Assembly: GCF_000686805.1 (NCBI RefSeq)
Contig: NZ_JMLP01000011.1
Location: forward strand, 186,001 to 250,000
Length of the DNA stretch: 64,000 bases
Source: Bacillus sp. UNC41MFS5
GTDB lineage: Bacteria > Bacillota > Bacilli > Bacillales_B > DSM-18226
Direction: 5' to 3'
Positions 54,125 to 62,955 of this stretch are shown here, piece by piece. The notes under the pieces were generated by a model. The model was not told the DNA's origin. It did not search any database and saw nothing but the letters and a program-made list of their open reading frames with translations. Numbering within the stretch: the first letter of the stretch is position 1; each line of letters begins with the position of its first letter. Position numbers and translations under genes: made by a program.

Positions 54125-54333
54125 TTATGTTACTACTAATCCATTCAAGAGTTCTTAATCTAGTAATAATCAACCAGAATACAGCGACTTCATTCGTTCT
54201 TAGTCCCATTTTCCAAACCTTATTCCATAGGAGTTCCGACACATTTTGACAATAGCAATGGAAAATCGACGACTTTCAAACACTTTTATCGTATGATATG
54301 AACAACTGATTGTGATAGTTTGGAGGTTTATGA

Positions 54334-55266
54334 ATGCGATTAAAAAAAAGGAAACGAAAACTTAGAAAATGGGTGAAGGTGACCGGCACAATCCTTCTAA
54401 TTCTGTTAATTGGCGGCGGAGTCTACGGGTCCACTGTCTATAAATCTTTCAAAAATGCTGTTGCTGCGATGCATCAGCCAATGGAGCGGGAAAAATCTGA
54501 AAAACGCGAAGAACCTGTTTCACTTAAGGAAAAGGATCCTTTTTCGGTTTTAATGCTTGGTGTCGACGAGCGAGAAGGAGACTCGGGCCGCTCGGATACC
54601 ATGATTGTATTAACGGTTAACCCTAACAATAATTCCGTTAAAATGTTAAGCATTCCTCGCGATACGCGAACTGAAATTATTGGAAAAGGGACGGAGGATA
54701 AAATTAACCACGCCTACGCCTTTGGAGGGATTCCCATGGCGTTGGATACCGTCGAAAACTTTCTCGATATACCAATTGATTATTATATAGAGGTTAACAT
54801 GAAAGGCTTCACGGGAATGGTCGATGCCGTTGGCGGCGTAACGGTCACCAATGACTTAGAATTTACCCAAGATGGATACCATTTTCCAAAAGGAGAATTG
54901 ACGCTAAACGGTAAAAAAGCGTTAAGTTATACAAGAATGAGAAAACAAGATCCTCGAGGTGACTTTGGCCGCCAAATAAGACAACGTCAAATTATTGAAG
55001 GGGTAATTAAAGAAGGGGCTAGTTTCTCAAGTTTAACCAAGTTCTCCGATATATTTACCGTCCTCGGCAAAAATGTAAAAACAAACCTTACGTTTGATCA
55101 AATGGTCGCTATTCAAAAAGGTTATAAGCATGTTGGGTCATCCATTGAGCAAATGGAGATAGAAGAAGAAGGAACAAGAATCGATAACATTTATTATGGA
55201 TTGGTTTCAGAAGAAGAAATCCAACGTGTTCAAAAGGAATTAAAGTCAGAACTAGAAATTAAGTAA
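54334..55266 (+). CDS. LytR-CpsA-Psr (LCP) family cell-wall ligase
   Basis: A 310-residue membrane-anchored protein that transfers teichoic acid or other polymers to peptidoglycan. A basic tail and one hydrophobic segment (VTGTILLILLIGGGVYGSTV, about residues 16-35) anchor it; the LCP domain (about 65-260) has FSVLMLGVDERE, GRSDTMIVLTVNP, MLSIPRDTRTEI and KINHAYAFGG, with the phosphate-binding Arg and Asp. DFGRQIRQRQII is the second Arg-rich motif. GGAGG is seven bases before ATG. It is monocistronic on the plus strand. Confidence 0.9.
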   Translation: MRLKKRKRKLRKWVKVTGTILLILLIGGGVYGSTVYKSFKNAVAAMHQPMEREKSEKREEPVSLKEKDPFSVLMLGVDEREGDSGRSDTMIVLTVNPNNNSVKMLSIPRDTRTEIIGKGTEDKINHAYAFGGIPMALDTVENFLDIPIDYYIEVNMKGFTGMVDAVGGVTVTNDLEFTQDGYHFPKGELTLNGKKALSYTRMRKQDPRGDFGRQIRQRQIIEGVIKEGASFSSLTKFSDIFTVLGKNVKTNLTFDQMVAIQKGYKHVGSSIEQMEIEEEGTRIDNIYYGLVSEEEIQRVQKELKSELEIK

Positions 55267-55268
55267 AT

Positions 55269-55305
55269 AAAAGCTGAATGGAGATTCTCTCCATTCAGCT
55301 TTTTT
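55269..55305 (+). terminator. Terminator after the LCP gene
   Basis: A 16-bp perfect stem (AAAAGCTGAATGGAGA and its complement) with a three-base loop and a T tail, three bases after the stop. Confidence 0.9.
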
Positions 55306-55379
55306 CATAGTTCCCTTAACCGTTGCAAATGTGTTACCTTTACTTACTTCTAAGACTCTCTGATTCAACCTTTACAGAA

Positions 55380-57029
55380 CTATGATTGAATTTGATGATG
55401 CAATGTCGTTCTGACTGAGCCTGGTCCTTTTATCAGAAGCTTGAAGAATTCTTCTACTTTTTCCCCCAAGCCAACTTCATACAAATCTATACCAAAGATT
55501 CTTTGGTTGGAGAGAATTGGTCGTAAATGACCACCGACTGAATCAACGTTACCAAATTCCACCTTTTGAAGATGTAACTGTAAATCTTCTAAAAGCGGAT
55601 CCGGACTAATGTTCATTTCTTTTCCTGCATCATTTATGCCCAACAGATAACGGCACCAAGCTGCAATCGTTAATGGGATATATGATAGATCCTTTACATC
55701 TAGGTCTTCTCTTTCTAGATATAATTTGATCGTTTCCCCAAAGCGGATTCCTAGTTTCTGCGACGTATCTGACGCAATTCGCTGTGGTGTATCCGGATTA
55801 TTAGGATTTGGAAAACGTACTTCAATGACTTCTTTTATAAATGCCATTGGGTCAATAATTCCAGGATCGGTGACAACCTTCATACCTTCGTCGTATCCGA
55901 TTTTTTCGACTAATGCCTTCAAATCTACATCCTTCATTTCATCCGCAATCGAGGTATAATCAAGCAAGCATCCAAAGATCGCTAAAGCGGTATGAAGGGG
56001 ATTTAAACAAGTACATACTTTCATTCGTTCGACAAGATCGACCACTTTTTGTTCGGTAAAGTAGACACCTACTTTTTCTAAAGGCGGTCTTCCATTTGGA
56101 AAACGATCCTCAATGACCAGGTATTCCGATTCCTCGGTATTCACAAACGGTGCAACGAGCGACCCATTTTTTCTTTTTGGAATGAGTTCGGCACTGCCAA
56201 ATCCGATGTCTGTTAACTTTGCTTGTACGGTTACAGAAGGAAGTGGCGTAATTTTGTCAATCATACTCCATGGATACGTAATGAATGTTTCATCATTTAA
56301 ATAGTCGATAAATCCTTGCTCCACCGCACCATTTTCCTCCCAAATTGAAGCTACTGTAAAAATCGCTTCTTTCAATTTGTCTCCATTGTGGGAAAAATTA
56401 TCTGTACTTACTAGTGCTAAAGGAGACTTTCCACGTTGATATCTTTCATGTAAAAGCGTTGCCAATAAAAGCATGGTATGTTTTTTAGGCTGATCCAGTC
56501 CTTGCTCGATTTCTTCACGTACCGACGCTCGAATCTCCCCATTCATATCCTTTAAGTCATACCCTTTTTCGGTGATCGAAAGGGAAATGAATTGCAGGGA
56601 TGGATGACTTGCCACTTCTTTTAAACGCTGCCATGAGGATGGACCGTTATAGGTTGCAATACTTTCGGCCACACTTGCAATTACTTCCATCTCCAATGAA
56701 CCATCAGCTTTCATCACGACATCGAGGCTTAGATTATCATAGGGTTGATAGATTTTTTCAATCAACGCATCATCGGAGGTAGAAGCCACGATAATCCCTT
56801 TATCGGTTTCATTCTTCTCAATTAAATGCTGCTGTAAAACAGAATGAAACGCTCTAAATAAATTTCCGCCCCCGAAATGTAACCAAATCGGCTCCTTTTT
56901 CGTTTCTTCCCAAACCTCTTCAAAATTAAATGCTGGTGTTTTAATCCCGATTTCTTCAAATCTATCTTTATTGGTTTTTAGCTGGTCTTTTTCTAGTAAT
57001 AGCAATGCGGCTCCTCCTTCTAACTTCAT
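55380..57029 (-). CDS. uxuB: Fructuronate reductase / mannitol dehydrogenase family (UxuB-like)
   Basis: A 549-residue polyol-type dehydrogenase that should reduce D-fructuronate to D-mannonate with NADH. It has WLHFGGGNLFRAF (Rossmann-like), STDNFSHNGDKL, PWSMIDKITPLPS with the catalytic Lys, and CLNPLHTALAIFG with Asn and His, as in the mannitol dehydrogenase family. The start overlaps the uxaC stop by one base (TAATG). The operon partners fix the likely substrate; the gene is long for UxuB (usually ~490), matching a variant found in Gram-positives. Tagaturonate reductase is an alternative. Confidence 0.8.
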   Translation of the reverse strand: MKLEGGAALLLLEKDQLKTNKDRFEEIGIKTPAFNFEEVWEETKKEPIWLHFGGGNLFRAFHSVLQQHLIEKNETDKGIIVASTSDDALIEKIYQPYDNLSLDVVMKADGSLEMEVIASVAESIATYNGPSSWQRLKEVASHPSLQFISLSITEKGYDLKDMNGEIRASVREEIEQGLDQPKKHTMLLLATLLHERYQRGKSPLALVSTDNFSHNGDKLKEAIFTVASIWEENGAVEQGFIDYLNDETFITYPWSMIDKITPLPSVTVQAKLTDIGFGSAELIPKRKNGSLVAPFVNTEESEYLVIEDRFPNGRPPLEKVGVYFTEQKVVDLVERMKVCTCLNPLHTALAIFGCLLDYTSIADEMKDVDLKALVEKIGYDEGMKVVTDPGIIDPMAFIKEVIEVRFPNPNNPDTPQRIASDTSQKLGIRFGETIKLYLEREDLDVKDLSYIPLTIAAWCRYLLGINDAGKEMNISPDPLLEDLQLHLQKVEFGNVDSVGGHLRPILSNQRIFGIDLYEVGLGEKVEEFFKLLIKGPGSVRTTLHHQIQS

Positions 57030-58462
57030 TACGCCAACAGCACTTTTGCAGACTTGAGTTGAAAATCAAAATATTCCAGTGCGTTGTTATAGGAGATATC
57101 CTGGACAATTTGCCCTAACCATTCTAAGTCATTGGGGTATTCTCCATTTTCAACCCAATTGCCGACGATATTACACAAGATTCTTCTAAAATACTCGTGG
57201 CGGCTGTAAGATAAAAAGCTGCGCGAATCGGTCAGCATGCCAATGAACCTGGATAATAAACCAAGATTACCGAGGATTTTCATTTGTGCTGTCATACCGT
57301 CAATGTGATCATTAAACCACCAGGCCGAACCAAACTGTACTTTAGACGGGATCCCGCCTTCTTGGAAATTACCGGCCATGGCTGCCAGCACTTCATTATC
57401 TTTCGGATTCAGGCCATATAGAATCGTTTTTGGAAGCTGCTGCTCCTGATCCAGTTCATCCAAAAGCAGGGAGAGAGGAACAGCAATCGGCTCGTCTCTA
57501 AACGAATCAACTCCGATATTCGGCCCAATCGCACGGAACAGACGAGTGTTGGCACTTCGCAATGCCCCAATATGGTATTGCATAACCCATCCTCGCTTGT
57601 GATAGGCCTTACCAAGGCTGACAAGTAACTGTGTTAAAAACTGATGGTTTTCCTTTAATGAGATCGACTCATGGTTCAATGCCTTTTGCACAATGCCATT
57701 GAGTTCTTGTCCCGTTGCTTTTTCATAGACAACGGTCTCAATACTGTGATCGGATAATTTACAACCAATTTCCGTAAAATAATCAATTCGACTCTCTAAG
57801 GCATCGACTAATTTTGTAAAATCGGTAATTTCAATCCCAGTCAACTTTCCCAGCTTGCCTATATAATCCCCCCATGACTGCGTTTGTTGAATCGCCATCA
57901 CGATGTCCGGTCGAAATGCGGGCAAAACTGTGGTTGAAAAATCGGTGTCCTCTTGTAATAACTTGTGATAACGCAAATCATCAATCGGATCGTCTGTTGT
58001 CCCGATTAACGCAACATTTGATTGCTCGATTAAACTTCTTGCTGAAAAATTCGTGCTCTGGATTTTCTCATTACAGGTCTCCCAAATTTCTTTAGCAGTC
58101 GCTCCATTTAAGATGGTGTCCACATGAAAATATTGTTTTAACTCTAAATGTGTCCAATGATAGAGCGGGTTTCCCATCAATTTTTCGACGGTTTCAGCCC
58201 ATTTGACAAATTTTTCGTAGTCATCAGCATTGCCCGTAATGTAGTATTCTTCTACTCCATTGGCTCGCATCGCACGCCATTTATAATGGTCGCCGCCTAG
58301 CCATAATTCGGTGATATTTTTATATCTTTTATTTTCATAAATTTCGCGTGGGTCTAAGTGACAATGGTAATCATAGATTGGCATTTTAGCAGCAAAGTCA
58401 TGATAGAGCGCTTTTGCCGTTTCCGATTGAAGCAAGAAATCTTTGTCCATAAATGCTTTCAT
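57029..58462 (-). CDS. uxaC: Glucuronate isomerase (UxaC)
   Basis: A 477-residue isomerase converting D-glucuronate to D-fructuronate (and galacturonate to tagaturonate). Motifs include YDYHCHLDPREI near the N-terminus with metal-binding His residues, TTDDPIDDLRYHKLL, GWVMQYHIGALRSANTRL and SRFIGMLTDSRSFLSYSRHEYFRR. Length and motif order match UxaC fully. It lies 17 bases after the transporter stop. It supplies the substrate for UxuB. Confidence 0.95.
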   Translation of the reverse strand: MKAFMDKDFLLQSETAKALYHDFAAKMPIYDYHCHLDPREIYENKRYKNITELWLGGDHYKWRAMRANGVEEYYITGNADDYEKFVKWAETVEKLMGNPLYHWTHLELKQYFHVDTILNGATAKEIWETCNEKIQSTNFSARSLIEQSNVALIGTTDDPIDDLRYHKLLQEDTDFSTTVLPAFRPDIVMAIQQTQSWGDYIGKLGKLTGIEITDFTKLVDALESRIDYFTEIGCKLSDHSIETVVYEKATGQELNGIVQKALNHESISLKENHQFLTQLLVSLGKAYHKRGWVMQYHIGALRSANTRLFRAIGPNIGVDSFRDEPIAVPLSLLLDELDQEQQLPKTILYGLNPKDNEVLAAMAGNFQEGGIPSKVQFGSAWWFNDHIDGMTAQMKILGNLGLLSRFIGMLTDSRSFLSYSRHEYFRRILCNIVGNWVENGEYPNDLEWLGQIVQDISYNNALEYFDFQLKSAKVLLA

Positions 58463-58479
58463 TTGATTCGCCCCTCTTA

Positions 58480-60015
58480 TTAATTCGCCTTTGAACGAGG
58501 ATGGTCAGCTGGTGTGCGGCCACCCCATAGCTTTTCATATTTATATCCTGTAAGTGCTTCTACCACTTCTTTTGTTTTTGGATTCACATCTTCTTTACGT
58601 CCATTGTTTTTCAAACGGCTAATTTCATCCACAAGAATACCATGTGTTTCTTTATTTAATTTAAACGTGAAAGCCGCAATTAACGCCACAAGTAGTAGTC
58701 CAACCACTCCAATAAGCATGATGCCTACAATGGTATGAACCGCACTTTCTGGCTGGGTGGTTGCTTTTTGAACAAAACCGCCGCCTTCCAAGATCGCACC
58801 AACTAAAAATGTAGCAAGGGCAACGGAAGATTTTCTAAAGAAGGTCATCACGGAGGCAAAGATCCCTTCGCGACGTTGTTTCGTAATCATTTCATCTACA
58901 TCCGGAATAAACGGAAATACGTTCCAAGGTACGAATTCTAACATACTTCTTCCAATTTGATACACGAATGAAATTATTCCTAGCGTCAGGAATAAGTTAT
59001 TTGGATGGAAGTAATAGACAGCCCCATATCCAAATACACAAAGAATCATCGTCGAATAAGAAATTTTCGCTAAATTTGCTGGTCCCATTTTGATCATTAG
59101 GAATCCATAAATGATAGCACCAGGAAGTCCAATAATACTAAAGGAAAGAAAATTGGCCGCCACTTCCGACGTACTATTCAAAGCATAGACACAGTAGAAA
59201 ACGAACACTGCGTTAAATGCATCTTTAGCTGTCATCGAGCAAATATAAATTAATAAATGCTTACGGAAACTTTTTACTTTAAAAGTAGAAGCAAAATCAA
59301 CAAGTGTTTGCGTAATCACTTTTAAATTTTCAGCAAAACTTTTCTGCTCTTTCTTTTGATGCGCAAATTGCTGCATTGCCTCTGGTGATACTTCTCGTTC
59401 CCATGTCGAGCGGAAAGAGATAAAGACACAAATAGCAAAGATGACAGCGAAAAGGGCACCGTTAATCAAAAATGCCGTCGGACTATCTTGCCCTAACACA
59501 CCAAATAATTGACCTGGAATAAAAGTGGCCAAAAATGTACCCGTACCCGAAATAAACATTCGGGCGGTTGATAATTTCGTTCTCTTATTAAAGTCAGTTG
59601 TCATTTCTGATGGCAGTGTTTCCCATGGAATTAATACCATTGCCGCGATAATTTCAAAAGCTAAGTACGTAAGCAGATAATAGAAAAAGTTCATTCCAGT
59701 TACCCAAAGTAATACGTACACAAGCATTAACGGGGCGCCCAATAGTAAGAAAAACCTGCGCCGTCCATATTTTCTTCCTAATTTAAATTTAAAGAAGTTA
59801 TCTGAAAAGCTTCCCATGAATAAACTGACGACGGCATCGACAATTCGTGCAATCGCGATAATGGATGCACCTTGTACTGGTGTTAAGCCCGCAAACGTCG
59901 TAAAGAAGAATAGCAGCCAAGCCCCAATAATGGTAAATGCCCCTCCGCCCATCATATCGGTTAAACCGAAGCCAATACTAGTTTTTAGCGAAATTTCCTT
60001 ATTCTTTCTCGGCAT
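58480..60015 (-). CDS. GPH-family sugar:cation symporter (probable hexuronide transporter)
   Basis: A 511-residue MFS-fold transporter with about 12 membrane segments. The motif GFGLTDMMGGGAFTIIGAWL at the N-terminus, FMGSFSDNFFKFKLGRKYGR and ALPSEMTTDFNKRTKLST-like cytosolic loop place it with glycoside-pentoside-hexuronide symporters. ATG 60013-60015 follows GGGAGG; a frame open further upstream is not supported. Its place between uxuA and uxaC suggests import of glucuronides or galacturonides. Confidence 0.85.
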   Translation of the reverse strand: MPRKNKEISLKTSIGFGLTDMMGGGAFTIIGAWLLFFFTTFAGLTPVQGASIIAIARIVDAVVSLFMGSFSDNFFKFKLGRKYGRRRFFLLLGAPLMLVYVLLWVTGMNFFYYLLTYLAFEIIAAMVLIPWETLPSEMTTDFNKRTKLSTARMFISGTGTFLATFIPGQLFGVLGQDSPTAFLINGALFAVIFAICVFISFRSTWEREVSPEAMQQFAHQKKEQKSFAENLKVITQTLVDFASTFKVKSFRKHLLIYICSMTAKDAFNAVFVFYCVYALNSTSEVAANFLSFSIIGLPGAIIYGFLMIKMGPANLAKISYSTMILCVFGYGAVYYFHPNNLFLTLGIISFVYQIGRSMLEFVPWNVFPFIPDVDEMITKQRREGIFASVMTFFRKSSVALATFLVGAILEGGGFVQKATTQPESAVHTIVGIMLIGVVGLLLVALIAAFTFKLNKETHGILVDEISRLKNNGRKEDVNPKTKEVVEALTGYKYEKLWGGRTPADHPRSKAN

Positions 60016-60141
60016 TATAACGCCTCCCTTTATTTGTGAGATATACAACATAGAAACAAGTAAAACGCTTTCATGAGCCAGTGTAAGAAAAGGAACACTA
60101 TCGGTCATATTCCTTCCTAACTGTCGTGATCGACACTAATC

Positions 60142-61242
60142 TTAAACTGTTTTCAATGTTTTCTTAGGAGCTGCTCCATTTTTCAGTAACACATTTGTAT
60201 CCCATGCACCTTGTAAATACATAGCGCCTAATGCACGATCATATAAGCCATATCCTGGTCTGCATACTTCATCCCAAATATGTCTGCCATGGTCGGAGCG
60301 AATATATCCATCAAATCCATTTTCATAGAGGGCATTTACGATGCCTGTAATCGGTAAAGAACCATCGGCTACTCGGTGGGAAGATTCAATAAAGCTGCCA
60401 TCTTCAAAATGTTTGACATTGCGAATATGGGCAAAAGCTATCCGACCGGCGAAGGATTGAACAATATCCACCAAATCATTCGCAAGATTTCCGCCTAACG
60501 AACCAGAGCAGAACGTTAACCCATTGGCTGGACTATCTACTGCACTTAGCAGCCGCCCAATATCTTCTTTATTTTTTACAATCCGCGGTAAGCCAAAGAT
60601 AGAAAATGGCGGATCATCTGGATGAATGGCCATCTTAATTCCACATTCTTCTGCCACTGGGCATACTTCCTTCAAGAAGTAAGTCAAGTTCTCTAATAAA
60701 TCCACTTCAGTAATATCCTTATATAGATCAAAGAGACGCTGTAAATCAGTTAATCTTTCAGGCTCCCAACCTGGAAGGGTGAAATCTTTTGCGTTTTCTT
60801 CCATATTCTTTACGACCTGTTCTGGTGTTAACGCGAGAGCTTTTTGAGCATCGAAGAATAAGGCGGTGCTTCCATCCTCCATCTCTTTAAATAAGTCGGT
60901 CCGGAACCAATCAAAGACTGGCATAAAATTGTAGCAGACGACTTTCACGCCAAATTGGCTTAAATTTTTCAAGGTTTGTTTATACGTCTGAATATAGTGG
61001 TCTCTGTTAGGCAATCCAAGTTTAATATCTTCATGAATATTAACACTCTCAACCACTTCGGTATTTAATTCGTACTCATTTGCTTGCTTTACTACTTCAT
61101 CGATCTTTTCAACCGGCCAAACCTCTCCGACAGGCACATTATGCAGCGCCCATACCACTCCTTTGATTCCTGGGATCTGGCGGATTTGTTTTAACGTTAT
61201 CGAGTCATTGCCCTCTCCGTACCAACGAAATGTCATTTGCAT
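60142..61242 (-). CDS. uxuA: Mannonate dehydratase (UxuA)
   Basis: A 366-residue enzyme that dehydrates D-mannonate to 2-keto-3-deoxygluconate. It has the family start MTFRWYGEGNDSITLKQIRQ, YNFMPVFDWFRTDL, MAIHPDDPPFSIFGLPRI, FCSGSLGG, FAHIRNVK and RSDHGRHIWDE with His/Cys/Asp metal ligands. Genes for the next steps (kdgK, kdgA) are not in this window. It lies 55 bases after gntR with a cre site between them. AAGGGAG precedes the ATG. Confidence 0.94.
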   Translation of the reverse strand: MQMTFRWYGEGNDSITLKQIRQIPGIKGVVWALHNVPVGEVWPVEKIDEVVKQANEYELNTEVVESVNIHEDIKLGLPNRDHYIQTYKQTLKNLSQFGVKVVCYNFMPVFDWFRTDLFKEMEDGSTALFFDAQKALALTPEQVVKNMEENAKDFTLPGWEPERLTDLQRLFDLYKDITEVDLLENLTYFLKEVCPVAEECGIKMAIHPDDPPFSIFGLPRIVKNKEDIGRLLSAVDSPANGLTFCSGSLGGNLANDLVDIVQSFAGRIAFAHIRNVKHFEDGSFIESSHRVADGSLPITGIVNALYENGFDGYIRSDHGRHIWDEVCRPGYGLYDRALGAMYLQGAWDTNVLLKNGAAPKKTLKTV

Positions 61243-61256
61243 GTTGTTCTCTCCCT

Positions 61257-61270
61257 TGTGAGCGCTTTCC
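61257..61270 (-). promoter_or_regulatory. cre box upstream of uxuA
   Basis: The minus strand reads GGAAAGCGCTCACA, 13 of 14 matches to TGWAANCGNTNWCA. It lies 15 bases upstream of the uxuA start. A weaker site, TGAAAGCGTTTTAC, precedes the transporter gene near 60062-60075. Confidence 0.65.
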
Positions 61271-61297
61271 CACTTCTCAAAAAATTAAATATGATCT

Positions 61298-61990
61298 CTA
61301 CTCCTGTGAATAAAAATATTCAGGAAATTCTTGTAGTAAAATGTCTTTTTCCGATAGCATCAATCGCAAATGTTCATTCATAAGTGCTTCTGCTTTTTCT
61401 TTATTTTTTTCTGAAATGGCTTGATAAATTTCTTTGTGATGGGCCAGTAATAATGCCCAGTCCAAATCTTTTGTATCGATGATTCTTAGCATTCTAAATC
61501 GATTTAGATGACCGGCCATATTTTGAATCATTCGCCAGGTGCGTTCTTTTCCACAAGCAATAAATAGCTCCTTATGGAAATCTTCATCCAAATTAATAAA
61601 TTTTTCGATTTGTTGCTTCTCTATATGATTACTTACAAGATGCTCTTGCATTTTTAAGTTGACTTCTAAATTAAAAGCGGATTCTTCCGAAACGTTCTCA
61701 CAGCATAATCCTACAATATTTGTCTCGATGACCTCGCGAACAAATCGTGCCTCTTCGGCAAGATCCAAATTAATTAGCGAGACGAAGGTACCACTTTGCG
61801 GGATGATGGTTAACAATTCTTCCTGGGCTAATTTTAAGAAGGCTTCTCTGATCGGCGTCCGACTAACTTTCAAACGGTCTGACATCGTCTTTTCAGAGAT
61901 CTTTGTACCAGGAATTAATTTTAATTTTAAAATTTCCGCTTTTATTTCTTCATACGCAAATTCCTTTGCATTTACGGTGTTGTTTACCAT
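61298..61990 (-). CDS. GntR-family (FCD) regulator of the hexuronate operon
   Basis: A 230-residue regulator with a winged helix at the N-terminus (EEIKAEILKLKLIPGTKISE, then DRLKVSRTPIREAFLKL and IIPQSGTFVS) and an all-helical FCD ligand-binding domain (about 75-215) with metal-binding His/Asp residues (NLDEDFHKELF, AHHKEIY). It probably senses a hexuronate or mannonate and regulates the downstream uxu genes, as UxuR/ExuR-type proteins do. A perfect 20-bp palindrome lies upstream. Confidence 0.86.
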   Translation of the reverse strand: MVNNTVNAKEFAYEEIKAEILKLKLIPGTKISEKTMSDRLKVSRTPIREAFLKLAQEELLTIIPQSGTFVSLINLDLAEEARFVREVIETNIVGLCCENVSEESAFNLEVNLKMQEHLVSNHIEKQQIEKFINLDEDFHKELFIACGKERTWRMIQNMAGHLNRFRMLRIIDTKDLDWALLLAHHKEIYQAISEKNKEKAEALMNEHLRLMLSEKDILLQEFPEYFYSQE

Positions 61991-62073
61991 TCGTTATCCT
62001 CTTCTCTTTTTTATACTGCAAATAGTATATCAAATGAGAATTATAAGATGAACCTCCTTTTCGGACTCATTGA

Positions 62074-62093
62074 CATATTAGTATACTAATATG
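62074..62093. promoter_or_regulatory. GntR operator upstream of gntR-uxuA operon
   Basis: CATATTAGTATACTAATATG is a perfect 20-bp palindrome. Its core TTAGTATACTAA contains the T-GT-N-AC-A pattern of FadR-subfamily sites. It overlaps a possible -10 (TATACT) on the minus strand 84 bases before the start. Confidence 0.72.
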
Positions 62094-62166
62094 GTAGTTA
62101 TGTGTTCATTATAAAGCGCCCACCATTTTTTTGCAAGCGCTTTTCTGTAGTTATTTAGTCATAAAA

Positions 62167-62197
62167 AAACGAATCCATCATTGAATGGGATTCGTTT
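62167..62197. terminator. Hairpin terminator near 62.2 kb
   Basis: AAACGAATCC / GGATTCGTTT, a 10-bp stem with an 11-base loop and A/T flanks. No gene end is next to it, so its transcript is unclear. Confidence 0.5.
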
Positions 62198-62365
62198 CTT
62201 CAAATGTTTATGCTTCTTTTAACGTCCGCTTAAAAAATTCGGATCAAGAGCGGATGTTGGTTCATCGATTTGAGTATTTGGGTGTCAGGCACCCGATTCC
62301 TGTCTTTATTAATACTTTCGCATTTGAATGAATAAACATGTACAAGCGAAAGGGGCTAATCATGC

Positions 62366-62584
62366 ATGGACAATCAGGGGTTCTTAAATTTTGTCATCTA
62401 TAAATTACTCTCCCTCTCGATACAGTTCATCGCACTGTATCTCCTCATTCTATTATGTGAATGGATTGCGGAGAAAAAAGGCTATAACGTCTTTGAGAGA
62501 TCCTGGTTAATCACTCTCATCTCATTGCCGCTATTAACCTTAATTATTTGGACAATCATTATTGGTAGATTTCATTTATTTTAA
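62366..62584 (+). CDS. Small hydrophobic membrane protein, unknown
   Basis: A 72-residue protein with two hydrophobic segments (about residues 12-32, LLSLSIQFIALYLLILLCEW, and 48-68, LITLISLPLLTLIIWTIIIG) joined by a short charged loop. AAAGGGG lies 11 bases before the ATG. I do not recognise the family. It is followed by a tandem repeat; no operon partner is apparent. Confidence 0.5.
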   Translation: MDNQGFLNFVIYKLLSLSIQFIALYLLILLCEWIAEKKGYNVFERSWLITLISLPLLTLIIWTIIIGRFHLF

Positions 62585-62594
62585 TAACGGCCCC

Positions 62595-62757
62595 CTATTC
62601 GTTACCGTTTACCTTCTTTTTTAACCCGATGGGCACAATTAGCTGCTATTCGTTACCGTCTACCATCTTTTTTACCTTGGATGGGCACGATTAGCTGCTA
62701 TTCGTTACCGTCTACCATCTTTTTTAACCTTGACGGACACAATTGGCTATTATCGGT
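62595..62757. repeat. About 51-bp tandem repeat, three copies and a partial
   Basis: CTATTCGTTACCG starts units at 62595, 62646 and 62698, with a diverged fourth copy (CTATTATCGGTTAAC) from 62747. Units are 51, 52 and 49 bp long and contain GATGGGCAC..ATTAGCTG and TACC(A)TCTTTTTT. It fills the gap 62585-62955, whose remaining part is AT-rich with no gene. Confidence 0.8.
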
Positions 62758-62955
62758 TAACATGTACAATCTATTAGTCATAAATTCGCCTCCAAATAAA
62801 GTCATAAGAATATTTTACAATGATTACAAAATGTTAAAATATAAATAGAAGAAATTTACATCACATTTAAATGACTCACCTCAACTAGACTGAAACTTTC
62901 TATCTATCAAAATCGTTATAAATAGTAAAACTTGAAATGGATTGTGGGGATTCGG

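Noticed and set aside
54125..54330. Short minus-strand peptide frame before the LCP gene
   Set aside because: The ~47-codon frame runs through the 54089-54124 hairpin and has no ribosome binding site or similarity I can recognise.
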